A model generated the notes under the pieces. That model did no database searches. It was not told the origin of the DNA and saw nothing but the letters and a program-made list of their open reading frames with translations. The position numbers and the translations under genes are program-made. A stretch of 64,000 bases of DNA, from positions 1 to 64,000 of the forward strand of contig JAUCBJ010006799.1 in NCBI GenBank assembly GCA_032718475.1. The letters run 5' to 3'. The stretch is from Nemertoderma westbladi. Taxonomy: Eukaryota > Xenacoelomorpha > Nemertodermatida > Nemertodermatidae. Shown piece by piece: positions 19,223 through 30,200 of the stretch. Position 1 is the stretch's first letter. Every line of letters begins with the position of its first letter.

Positions 19223-20126
19223 AAGGGAGGGCAAGGGTGGACGGAAGACTCGTGAGCCTTTCTTATGATTTGTGATTTATTTGAATTATATGTTTTATAT
19301 TTAGAAAGTTTTGTATTCTGAAAGGGACTCATATTTAGTAAAAACTTATATTTTATATTTGTGCTTATTCCAAACTTATGCAATTTGTATTGTTCCGAAT
19401 TTATGAAATTTAGAAAGTTTAGAAGGAACTTATATTTGAAAGATTTATGTTTCATATTTGAGATGCAAAGGTTTATATTATTCTAAACTTATGCAGTTTA
19501 TATCTATATTTAGTAAGACTACCCAAAGAGAGTTTATATTTGTAAGAATTTATATTTATATTTGTAATTATTCCGAACTTATACAATTTATATTATTCCA
19601 AACTTATGCAATTTGTATTGTTCCGAATATTATGCAATTTATATTTTATAAGCAGTATTTGTACCTAAAGAGAAAGTTTTATAGACAGAAAATTTTGTGC
19701 TCAGAAAGACTCATATTTGTAATTATTCCAAACTTATGCAATCTACATTTAGGTACGAAAGTATTTGTAATTACTTGAATTTATGCAATATTTGAGATGC
19801 AATAGTAGATGGAAGACTCGCGAGCCTTTCTTATTGTTTTCATTTATTTGTATTTGTAATTGTTTGAATTTATGCAATATCTGAGATGCAATAGATTTAT
19901 ATTGGTGAATTTAATTTAGATTTATATTGTACTTACTTAGTAAAGCCTTAAATACGTAAAGTTTAAATTTGTAATTATTTTGTATCGAATCATTACGTAG
20001 AAAGGAAGTATTGTTTGAAACTTAATTGTAAATATGTAAGTACGCCCTAAGTATTCTATAGTTTGATTGATTATTGGTGAAAACCGTATATTTTATGCAC
20101 GATAATATCCTGTTTTCATGGAGCGG
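19223..20126 (+). repeat. AT-rich 3' region of the BEL/Pao element with degenerate tandem repeats
   Basis: No gene. Many imperfect copies of a 30-40 bp unit resembling TTTGTAATTATTCCAAACTT plus ATGCAATTTATATT span 19,300-20,000. Two copies of the GGAAGACTCGCGAGCC motif lie at 19,243-19,264 and 19,811-19,832. The bases before the 3' LTR (TTTTCATGGAGCGG) are a poor polypurine tract. Confidence 0.7.
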
Positions 20127-22050
20127 TATAGAATTATATTCCCTAAATGCCGTGGATTTTCAAAATTTTATTTTATTCGAATTAACTTTGTAAAGATTGC
20201 TTTGAGTTCTCATTAGTATTGGTTCTATCTATTGTGTATCTATCGGTCAAGTGGTTCAGTAGCTCAGTTGGTAGAGCGTTGGAAATTATAAGTGTAGTAG
20301 GTATCGAGTTCGAATCCTAGTAAGTGCGAATTATTTTGTGCAGAATTTCAACTCATTTTAATTAACCGCTACAAATTAATTGCATTTGTCTGTACCAATA
20401 AGGCTGTAGTTATTTGATTGTAACCAATGTCGTGCAAGTTATATATTAGCTGGACCAATAAGCTATCTTTAAAACCTTGTTAGAACCCATAGAACAATCG
20501 AGAATTTTCTCGATTGATTGCAGCACAAATTTAGTATATAAAGGTGCGATTCGTTCATTAGTTATCACACTACACTATTCAATCTCTCAATCTTATATCT
20601 ATACTTCTCAGATTTATTCTGTCGTGCTTAGTTTATTCTCAGATTACATTGTATTATAATTGTGTCTTCTGTAATAAAGTCAGAATATTCTCTCAGCTTT
20701 TCTGTTTTACTATGGTTTCACTACGGTGAACAAACTCAGGGACAGGATGGCCGGCTAGAGATCGGGCCGCAGCAATGAACGGGAACATCACGGGAATGTA
20801 GACGAGAGACAACTCACAATACCATTTAAAGTTATTCGCCCATCGCCTGAAAGGTTAGACAGCGTTCGATCCTTGCTACCTAAGTGTAAGACCAAAAGAT
20901 CAACAGGTAGACGTAGTGACACGCTGTAAGCCCAAAATTACATCATAGGGACTGTACTGTCTTGATTCAGGAAAAACCCACAGTAGACCTTCACATTCCT
21001 ACGGGAGGGAGAGAGAGCAGATACTAGTACGCAGATAGGACGTAGGCACACCGGTACAAGGCATACACATTGGTTAGGGTGCAGCAAACTGTACGCTTAA
21101 CTCTTGCTAAGTACAGGTGTGTGTGCGACTATTTGCCGTACAACGGTGTCCATTACATCAGAACTTGTAGGCTAGGGGGGTTGCTGTGTTTTCACCTGAA
21201 TGGGGATTGTACCGTTCAGGCGGTAGGGCAGTTTACGCTAGGCGCAAAATAAATTGAGGCTATCAGGGATATACTAACATCTACCGTGTCCCCGCCAACG
21301 CCCTAATAGGAAGTTACCTGGACTACCTGGGTGACTAAAATTCTAGATAGGAGCCAGGATAGCTATTAGTACCCGTACGCCTACCGTAGTAAACTAACAC
21401 ATCTCTTCTTAGTATCAGGGACCTGGTACCTAAAATTGCCGAATTCTGGGCGTAGTATTAACCTTATGCCTGAATTTGAGTCCTGGAAATACGCAAGAGG
21501 GGAAGGAACCTTATCATTCGTGAGTATTGGACCTACAAGTTATAAAATTAGAATATTCGTAAAATGCACACCGTACCCAGTAATTATATATGTGAAGGAG
21601 CAAAACTGCTTTGACCGTTCAGAATTAACACACGCGCGTTAGAAATTATTTACACCTCGAAATATATAAAATTAACTTTCGTCCTTACTGCACTTTGCTC
21701 GCTAGTTAGACATCTCCAAATCTGCTCTGTACCTAGCTAGCGTCCCTTTGCCCAACCATATAAATCACACCGCGGCAAAGTATACGAGCCTCTTAGTCCG
21801 TCAGTGAGTCAGCCTGATTTTAGGATTCGCTGCGCGGGATTTTGTTTCATCGAAGTTTGTCTGCTCGTAGACTGTTTTCTGCCTCACCGGTTAAAAGAGA
21901 TCGATACTGCAATATATTCGCTTACTTGGGGTTTACTGTTTTGGTGAGAAGGTCGGATTTATGATTTGATTTACAAACTTTACAGTAGGATATTGCAGGT
22001 ATTGTTACCGTCTCTTCCGATAGTAGGAATAGGCGTATCTCTCCAATTTA
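20127..22050 (+). repeat. 3' LTR of the BEL/Pao element (1,924 bp)
   Basis: Direct repeat of 3,611-5,534 with two substitutions seen. It carries the same tRNA-like block (20,251-20,327), TATA box (20,535-20,543) and AATAAA (20,673-20,678). The similarity ends exactly where TCGCA begins. Confidence 0.93.
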
Positions 22051-22055
22051 TCGCA
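22051..22055. repeat. 5-bp target-site duplication TCGCA (right copy)
   Basis: Matches 3,606-3,610 on the other side of the element. Confidence 0.85.
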
Positions 22056-22598
22056 TATTATTTAATTTACTTAACCAAGAATGAAATCTATAAACCTTGT
22101 AACATGTTAAACTCATAAAGTAATATATTAAATATTTTAAGCGTGGAGGCGATCCATTTTGTAAGAAATATAAAACTTACCTTATGCCGAGTATTGATAC
22201 TGGGATATTTATTTATCATGTCAACGCCTCAACGCAATCATTTAGCTAATTATTCTGAAGAATCATGATTAAGTACTCGGCCAATCATTTTGTAAGCTAA
22301 ACACAATAACCAAGCTGGCTTATTAGTCTGGCTCATTACAATGCTGCCTTTGAGTGGAGGTGAGGTGTGGTGTGGTTGGACTGGTTCCCCTTCCAAGCTA
22401 GGCTAGGCGTGCCAACGAAGGAGGGAGCTATAGCTGGAGACGGGGCATTTTAATAAGTTAATTACGTTTAGATCAATTAAAAACACATTTCTTAAAGCAA
22501 ATCTCTTGAACTATAATGGAATGTTGTATGTGGATTACAGCTGTATAACTTTTAAGTATAATTATTTAAATCTTATACTAGAAAATAATTAATATCCT
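22056..22598. other. No gene recognised
   Basis: AT-rich flank of the retrotransposon insertion site. No ORF, RNA gene or repeat structure seen. Confidence 0.5.
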
Positions 22599-22602
22599 TT
22601 AA

Positions 22603-24008
22603 CCCTATTACCACTGGGGGGGGGGGGGGGGGGGGGCGAATCGGCCCCTTCCTAGTTTTTAGTTGCTGTAACTATGCAACCCCATTACGTACCGGCCCAA
22701 TTTTTTGTGAGAATTAGCCAAATTTAATGCCGCATCTTTTGCAAAATACGCCGTTGCAATTGGATTTCTACTTTTCGATGTGGATGCCACCTCAAAATTT
22801 GGCCCAGCACCAAATTTTTAGAAATTTTCGAATTTTACAAAGTCATTCGTGATTTAGTAATTATTTACGTTTGGGCTATTTTTATTTATTTTTATTGGTT
22901 TGGATCACTCTAATGCTCTATACAAGTATGTAAGTGTAGTGGTACGTCATTTTTGGAGCACCAAATTTAGGGCGTGGCACTTTAAAATTTCAAAATTACT
23001 TTATTCGGAAAATTTACTAAAGTTCTGATTTCGAAGCATTTTTATTGGTTTTCTGGAGCGCTGAATCGATTAAAAGTAGTATAGAAGCCTGAAGACTTAG
23101 TGGTTCGCCATTTTTGATGCACCAAAATTAGGGCGTGGCACTTCAAATTTTGAAAAATACGAGATTCTGAAAATACACTAAAGTTTTGATTTGCAAAGCA
23201 TTTTTATAGGTTTTCTGGAGCGCTGAATCGATTGAAAGTAATATAGAAGCCTGAAGACTTAGTGGTTCGCCATTTTTGGTGCACCAAAATTAGGGCGTGG
23301 CACTTCAAATTTTGAAAAATACGAGATTCGGAAAATTCACTAAAGTGTTGATTTCAAATTAATTTTATAGGTTTTCTGGAGCGCTGAATCGATTGAAAGT
23401 AATATAGAAGCCTCAAATCCTTTCAATTTTGGTTTATTTTCCGAATCTCGTATTTTTCAAAATTTGAAGAGCCACGCCCTAATTTTGGTGCACCAAAAAT
23501 GGCGAACCACTCAGTCTTCAGGCTTCTATATTACTTTCAATCGATTCAGCGGCCCAGAAAACCCATAAAGATGCGTTGAAATAAAAAAAATTAGGGGCAT
23601 TTTCTGAATATTTAATTTTTCAAAATTTGAAGTGCCACGCCCACTTCTTATGTGCACGAAAAATAGCATCCACTTCAATTTTTCGAAGTGGAATATAATC
23701 ACATTCGATTCAGCGTCTTGAAAAACCTACTAAATCTAGCCAACACTGCCACACTATTAGTTTTTAGAAAACGAAAATTTTTGTAATTTTGTCCTGGGAC
23801 TACTTCTATTTTTCATCAAAATTATGAGTCCCTGCTTATGAAATTTTAACTTTTTAAGGTTTGGTAGTGTTCATCTATAGTTGTTTCACCAACAGCCCAA
23901 ATTTTGTAGGATTTCATTGGACGACTACGAAAATATAGTGGGTGGGCCGAATCGGCCCCCCCCCCCCCCAGTGGTGCTAATGGTCAAAACACCCCAGTGG
24001 TAATAGGG
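22603..24008. mobile_element. piggyBac-like MITE with TTAA target duplication
   Basis: The ends are a perfect inverted pair, CCCTATTACCACTGGGG and CCCCAGTGGTAATAGGG, flanked by TTAA on both sides (22,599-22,602 and 24,009-24,012). TTAA targets and CCC-starting termini are characteristic of piggyBac. Next to the ends lie sub-terminal G/C runs and CGAATCGGCC. Inside, a roughly 150-bp unit containing GGCGTGGCACTTCAAATTTT and GAGCGCTGAATCGATT occurs about three times directly and again inverted near 23,440-23,700, so the centre can fold back. No transposase ORF is present. Confidence 0.85.
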
Positions 24009-24059
24009 TTAAGAAGCAGGTTGACAATGATGTTTTCACCCTAATCAACTAATTAACTG

Positions 24060-24362
24060 CTATTATCTTAGCTTCTCGAAGACCACACGGAAATTCAACT
24101 TGGAAAATTTCTAAACTTTTGCCAGACTACATGTGTACCAGGTTTGGATAGATTTCATTAACATTTGGAGTTTTAACGTTTAAAATTGAACACAACAGAA
24201 CAACAGAACAACAGAACGACAGACACACCGATTGAGTTAGTGGTAACCGTATGCTAAGCTCTCTTACTTTCGTGGCTCACCCCACAACAGAACAACAGAC
24301 ACACCGATTGAGTTAGTGGTACCCGTATGCTAAGCTCTCTTACTTTCGTGGCTCGCCCCACA
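24060..24362. repeat. Dispersed repeat fragment with an ~83-bp tandem duplication
   Basis: The segment from AACAGACACACCGATTGAGT to the terminal GGCTCGCCCCACA is duplicated in tandem (about 24,216-24,362). It is the inverse of the 53,606-53,690 repeat and shares a block with the 1,645-2,435 element. Confidence 0.6.
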
Positions 24363-25084
24363 ATGACTAAAGAGAGGGAGTGTGAAATGCTTATGATATT
24401 ACCTTTTTAGTTAATTCATTACAAATAGATTCTATTAATATTATAGTAAATGTTAATAGAAATAATATAATTAAATATTACATTAATGCTTTTGATAAAC
24501 GTTATTTGATTTTTGATTTCCAGTGATTTTGGGATTTTGTACTAGCTGTTTGTTGCGCCTACCTACAGTAAAATACGGCATCTGAATAATGTTTAAAAAT
24601 TCATTCACAAATTGCCAACACAATTATTAAAATAAACAAAATATATATTTAATTTTTTTCGTAATTTAATTAAATATTTTTTGTATATATATAAGATACT
24701 GTATAATTTCATTAATCACAATCTTGGTTTGATTTCAGATACCCGACAGTTTTTATCGGTCAGTAGGATCGCATAATTTCTAGGCCAGCAGTTTTAAACC
24801 CACTGGTTATGAAATTACCTCGGGATCAAAATTCCAAATTATTTGATCCCACAGTATGAAAATCATTTAGTATGTGAAATCAGATGGGTAAAAACACCGC
24901 GGGATGAAAGGAATGAAAATACACCTGTATTTGTACATTGCAATGTTAAAGCTTACAACCACGAGCGATGTTAATAACAATCATTGTTGCGTTCTTATGC
25001 GTATTATGTTCATATTTATGGAGAGTTTAATAGGGCAGAGACATTAATACATTCCCGTGTTCAACAGTTAGTCTCTTCAGTTAT
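24363..25084. other. No gene recognised; AT-rich
   Basis: Very AT-rich, with stops in all frames and no recognisable element ends. Confidence 0.45.
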
Positions 25085-25420
25085 ATTCAGTGCTTCTGAT
25101 TGGGTGGCTGGTTGATCAGTCATTCTTAAAATGCCTCAGATTAGTGGTTGATTGAACAACTACGTTCTTCTGAAGTTCTTCTGATTCGGTGGCTGGCTAA
25201 CTTCAATTTTTGCGATCGGGTTACTGATTGGACAATTACGCGCTTCTGTTTGGGTTACTAATTGCGCAGCTGACTTCAAATCTTGTGATTGGATTACTGA
25301 TTGGATAGCTACCATAGAGGTTTCTGATTTGGTGACTGATTCAGCGATAGTTACTCTAAGTTCTTCTGATTGGGTGGCTTGTCTAACATTCCACATTGGC
25401 ACGTTGTCTGGTATTCGCAT
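25085..25420 (-). repeat. Imperfect short-repeat region with an open minus-strand frame
   Basis: CTTCTGATTGGGTGGCT-type units recur six to eight times with variation. On the minus strand they give an 86-codon ORF (25,420-25,160) encoding degenerate repeats such as TQSEELR. A possible splice acceptor (CCCTGGCAG) lies just upstream of its ATG. No protein family is recognised; it is either repeat DNA or an exon of an unknown gene. Confidence 0.35.
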
Positions 25421-25580
25421 GAACCTGCCAGGGAATACAATTATTTAGCCATTACTGTATGTGGATGTCTGTCCAAAACAAACGTCACTTAAAACAGTTT
25501 TTTTTGTTGGGGAGTTGGGGACTCATGCCGTATCCAGATCTCAAGGTCTGGTTAGCCATACAATTTCCTATGTCATCCCT

Positions 25581-25614
25581 GTTCTCAAGTTCAGTGTCCC
25601 TGAGTAGGCATCAA
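25581..25614. repeat. 34-bp target-site duplication of a LINE insert (left)
   Basis: The 34 bases starting GTTCTCAAGTTCAGTG and ending GTAGGCATCAA recur identically at 26,632-26,665, flanking the LINE fragment between them. Confidence 0.8.
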
Positions 25615-26631
25615 CTACTACTACTAGGATCGGCATGCTGCATTGCAGCTGCATTGTTAAGAATGCTGTGCCGGCTTGTCAACAAAATTGCACCGCCACA
25701 ACTCCCTATCACTCATGACATTTGCTAGATCATCCGCATCTTTAAGGCCAGTGTCCTTTAAGATGCGTCTCAAGAAAGTCATGGGCTGTCCACCATGCTT
25801 ATTCACTCCATGAGGCTGCCAAAGTACAAGATTATGCACTGGCTGGTCCTCACGGCGAAAGCAATGTCCTGCAAAGCGGAGGCGATTTTGTTCTAGTGTC
25901 AAGCTTGGGGGAACCAATGAGACACCTCCAATGTTATATAGTGTCTGGTTGGAGATGTGTGCATTGTACTTGACACAATGTACCCGGCGTAGCATTCTTG
26001 TGAATGTGCCATCCAGAGATTTGGTGTCCTCAGCAGTTAGAGCCCAGCATGGACTCCCGTAGAGGAGTACTGGAACTACTGCTGCTCTAAATAATCGGAC
26101 CTTAAGTTTCCGATTAATTCTAGGTGACTTCCAAATCCTGGAAAGCCTATTCAAGGCTGCCCATGCCTTTCCCTTACGTATTCGAAGGTCCTCACCTGAC
26201 TTCCGGATCCATGATCCCAGGTAACAGAAGTCGTCCACATGCTCAAGCATACCATCCTTTGAGCTTATGCTCATCCGATCAGAGACTTGCTGAGGACTTT
26301 CAAAGTTAACTGTCAGAATTTTGGTCTTTTTGGAGTTAATAAAAAGACCAACACTAGAAGCAGCATGTTCTAATGAGCTGAGGAGCCGCTGGGCTCCCTC
26401 TAATGATTCTGAGAGTACTCCTAAGTCATCAGCAAAGTCTAGATCAGTTAGGTACTTGGCAGGATTTCCTCGACTTCTGGAGCCAGTAGGTGGAGTTATC
26501 ATCACCCCATCATCATTATGATGATCTAAGGACATGCGTAGAACATAGTCAACCACAATAATGAACAAGAATGGTGCAAGTGTGTCTCCTTGGAGGACGC
26601 CCCATAACACTTCAAATGGTTCTGTGTCACC
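25615..26631 (-). mobile_element. 5'-truncated LINE (APE-type, RTE-like) insertion
   Basis: On the minus strand an intact frame runs from the truncation point to 25,657. It contains the RT block GVLQGDTLAPFLF, the catalytic FADDL within LTDLDFADDLGVLSE, and a long C-terminal region with LRFAGHCFRREDQPVH. The 3' end is a short (TAG)n tail next to the duplication, as in RTE-like elements that end in simple repeats. The endonuclease and the start of RT are missing, so the copy is dead on arrival. The same family appears at 38.65-39.53 kb and probably at 52-53.5 kb. The clade name is tentative. Confidence 0.88.
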
Positions 26632-26665
26632 GTTCTCAAGTTCAGTGTCCCTGAGTAGGCATCAA
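26632..26665. repeat. 34-bp target-site duplication of the LINE insert (right)
   Basis: Identical to 25,581-25,614. Confidence 0.8.
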
Positions 26666-26689
26666 GGTAAATCATTGGCGGCCCAGATT

Positions 26690-26943
26690 GCAAATTCTGA
26701 GATAGCAGAAGTCATTCACATACTTACCAATCCATCCATTCAATCATGTTATCGCGATCCATGTTTACTGTCAGAATTTTGGGTTACTAAATTATTATTG
26801 TGATATTCACAAAAAGGAGAACACTGGATGGAGCCCCCTTGTGTGCCCCCTCCAATGTTTCTGCGAGAAAACCAAGATCGGTTAGATGTTGGAGATTCAC
26901 GACTGCCGCATCCTGTGACATTTCCACACCATCAGCATGTCGA
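26690..26943 (-). pseudogene. Older, diverged LINE RT fragment abutting the ETS stop codon
   Basis: It aligns in the same orientation with the RT part of the neighbouring LINE. Shared blocks include ACTGTCAGAATTTT and, on the minus strand, a translation containing LTDLGFLAETLEGA that parallels the young copy. Several indels remove its frame. It begins at the base after the stop codon of the ETV6-like gene. Confidence 0.6.
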
Positions 26944-27239
26944 TTATAGATTGTTGCCGTAATTGTTATATTTATTAATAAATGTGAATAACCTGTATAC
27001 TCGTTTTACGTTCCCCCTTTCCCGTGCCAATATCCCGGTCTTGTAATAGTGGCGAAGCGCCCGACTCAGTTTCTCGTAAGTCATACCGCTCTTCCGCTTC
27101 TGCGCTCCCCACAAGTCTGCTAGTCCACTGGAGTTAACGATCGCGAAGATCATTTTTGTTCTATCCAGCCATTTAATTAGGTGAGAATTAGACGATTCGT
27201 GGAGAAGTTTATAAAGGAAGGGGAGAAGTCGAGTTCGCT
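26944..27239 (-). CDS. ETV6: ETV6-like coding exon 5 (ETS DNA-binding domain)
   Basis: Acceptor TATACCTTTTAG|AGCGAAC opens 296 nt ending in TAA at 26,944. It encodes RTRLLPFLYKLLHES, then LIKWLDRTKMIFAIVNSSG, LADLWGAQKRKSGMTYEKL and SRALRHYYKTGILARE: the complete winged-helix ETS domain. Only about ten residues follow the domain before the stop, where an old LINE fragment starts. Confidence 0.92.
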
Positions 27240-30200
27240 CTAAAAGGTATAGACACAATCAGCCATTGATTTAGTTTAACATAAATCTTAAAACTATAAC
27301 TTTACCTCTGGAATAATGTAAACTTCGTTTATTCAGTAGGCCTGCCTAGTTTAATTTATTACCAAAATACAGAGAAATAATTTTAATGGGTACACAGTCT
27401 TTACCATTCTTGTCTAGACGGATTTTTTTGATCGGCGATAATTTACCGGATTGTTACCGGGCTGACTATACAAAATATGTTGACGTCTGCAATTGCAATC
27501 AAATTGTTAAATAAATTGTTATTCATTCTTCGTTGTGAGTTACCGCTGGAACTAAACTTGAGAGACGGGGTAAAATCCCTGTTAAAAATAGGGCATTTTT
27601 TTTTGTAAAATTGGGGAAATTGTTAAAAATAGGGAAATAGTAGCAGGCTATACGTATATATATAAAGCCCCCTACCTCATCAACATAAACGAATTACAAA
27701 AACATACTCAGAAGCATTATGATAATGCTCTCCATAGTGAAAAAATATCAACCGCCCCTATTGGGGCTCGAACTCGGTACCTAGGTTTCAAACTTCCGGT
27801 TATCATTATCATAATGTACTATAACATTTATATAATTCGCCGTCACCCTCCCCACAACAATTCATTTATACTCAGAAGCACATAAATTACATTAAATTTA
27901 ATAAATTACAGAAAATACATTTTTGAAGTGGGCTAATCAGTTATATCGGTACTACTGTAGTTATTACAATGTCTAAGTTCTGGAACAAGTCAAATTCGTC
28001 GCACTGTTTCATTTCTACTGGGGGTTGTGTTTCGTTCGTGAAATTTAACCATTAATCAGTAAACACATGATGCGAAGTGACGATTTAGAGACCGGGTGGG
28101 ATTCCTTATCATTATAGTTTCACCGTTATTCAGTTGATTCTCACCGACAGCACCGACTTCAAGAATTGGGTTGGATAGTTGTAAAGACCCATTAACAGAT
28201 AAACTGATATTTTCTGTTGTAGCATTACTAACTCGTCCACAATGCGGACTAAATAAGTCGGGAACTCTTTTAGTTGGGTGCCGTACCAATTCCAATTGCG
28301 GCGTACAAAGTACTGTGTCTGTGTGAAAAATTATATCCTAAACGTTGCTTGCCAGAAATAGTATGCAAGCAAACATTCGAAAAAAGGGACAATGATAGTG
28401 GGGGAACTTGATTCCTTGGATGATTCCATATAGGAATTGCAGATAGGGGGGGGGGGGGGGGGGGGGGGCTGATTACTCTCAAAAATAAAACTGTAACCTG
28501 TTCTATTGTGTTTAGTTTATTGTTTTGGTTAAAATAACGTGCCACTGTAACCTGCTCCTACTGCACCCTCAACAAATATTCCATGAGACCAATGAGTTTG
28601 ATAAAAGTGTCGATTATATTTAGACAAAAAGTTGAACATTCGAGGATAAAATTCACAATGGAAATAAATTATCTTCATTGATTATTGACATACAGTTAAA
28701 TTTCTCACTAAATGTGAGTACTGACAGCATCTACCGTAATAACTGTAGCTTATGCTTTAAGGTCTGTAACCTACACCTTTCATTACCAGCAAGCGTTATT
28801 TGTAAAACATCATACAGGGTAAATAAATGATGAAATAAATGATATCTATTCGAATAAAGAAATTCGAATAGAGGAATAGTAAGATGGCTACTACAGTAAT
28901 ACGTGTATAATGGTTATACTAAGGAAAATATCCAAATAAACAAATAAACCAATAATATTGCCCTAAATTCCCTTGTTGCTAGGTAACTGTTTACGTTACT
29001 CATGACTGACCAATGACAAAACCTCTTATTAAGAGTTCCATATTTTTAACAATGTCCCTATTTTTAACAAATTCTGCCCTATTTTTAACAGAGATTTTAC
29101 CTCTACTGATACTTGAAGGGCAACATCTTTTTTACGCGATCAGTAAATCTTAACTTTAGAATGTGGTGAATGTTTTGATAAATTATATTTCATTCACATT
29201 AATCTCTATACAATTACGACAGGTTGGCGAGTGCCAACGAAACAGTTCAACGCGCGCTCCCTAGTTTAATTAAAAGTTTCAAATATTACCATTAAAATAT
29301 TTTTATACTGTTTATTTAGTAAAAGTTCACCTACCAGTGGATTTCTTGATGGCCTCCTTATTTTGTATCATCATAATTTCCTTTCGTCGACTCGAACTTC
29401 TGGCATTGTTCGGTATAAAAATATGTTGATTATCATTATTTAGATGGGAGTGTCTTTCAGGCGAGTTCATATGAAGAAGTCGTTTGTAGGAGTTTTGCTC
29501 AGATGAACAATCGATTTCTTGGTATTGTCGAACTTTGGTACAGTCATCTGGAAGGGGAGTCATGTTATTGGTACTTGAATATGACGGTAACTCTCCTAGG
29601 GATGATGTTCTTTGTTTATCATTCTTGCTACACTCTCTTCCATTCTTTATTACGGAGTAGTTTGGAAGAGATAGTGCGTTGTACTTCGAGGCTGAAGGAC
29701 CTTCCTCTTTAATATTATCTTCGGTAACACCAGTGGCATGTAAATCACGTGCATTATTGTCAAAGGGACATGGTGGCAAGAATTTCATCTCTAGATTTTT
29801 GTTAATCAAAACTGATTGGTGGAAGCCGTTGTGTAGAGTGTCTGACTCTCCCGTGGTTACTATTGGAGGTGGTATAGCGTCCCATTTAAATTCCGGTAAT
29901 GAATAACAGTTTCGTAACAAAAGGCCTACGTGTTGTGGAGAGCCTTGATGTTGTGCAGCCTTTGTTAGTGGTGGTGTTGGTTCAGGTGATAATGTGGAAG
30001 TAAGCATCAATGGTAGATTCACTATGGGCGGTGGGACTACATTCTCATTGGCTGTAAAATTATATAAATTTAATGAGGCAAAGTATCTGGTATGAGTGCT
30101 CGACAAATACAGTTCAGAACAGAAAGTTACTTCAGAATGTAGAAAATTGAATGTAATTCTTAAAATTACCTATCTACAGTAATTAGCTCATTACGAATTT

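Larger units (their letters stand above)
3611..22050 (+). mobile_element. Full-length 18.4-kb BEL/Pao LTR retrotransposon
   Basis: Near-identical 1,924-bp direct repeats flank 14.6 kb of internal DNA, and the whole is bounded by a TCGCA duplication. The internal order is leader, gag-like ORF1, 1.1-kb gap, Pol, gap, ORF3, ORF4 and an AT-rich 3' region. The Pol is of BEL/Pao type (YVDD RT, HHCC/DDE integrase, gag-type knuckles ahead of the protease). BEL/Pao elements are usually several kb long with LTRs of a few hundred bp, so both dimensions are exceptional. I saw two differences between the LTRs (3,843 A versus 20,359 T; 4,300 G versus 20,816 A), which means a recent insertion. No clear primer-binding site or polypurine tract was recognised. 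Confidence 0.93.
27569..29102. repeat. Inverted repeat pair flanking ETV6-like exon 4
   Basis: Left arm 27,569-27,645 and right arm 29,035-29,102 share GGTAAAATCYCTG followed by tandem GTTAAAAATAGGG units, in opposite orientation. They lie in introns 4 and 3. They could be the termini of one 1.5-kb element or two independent insertions; because an exon lies between them, two insertions is more likely. Confidence 0.6.

Noticed and set aside
28056-28295. 79-codon minus-strand ORF as a stand-alone gene
   Set aside because: Most of it is exon 4 of the ETV6-like gene; the C-terminal part runs past the splice donor into intron 4.
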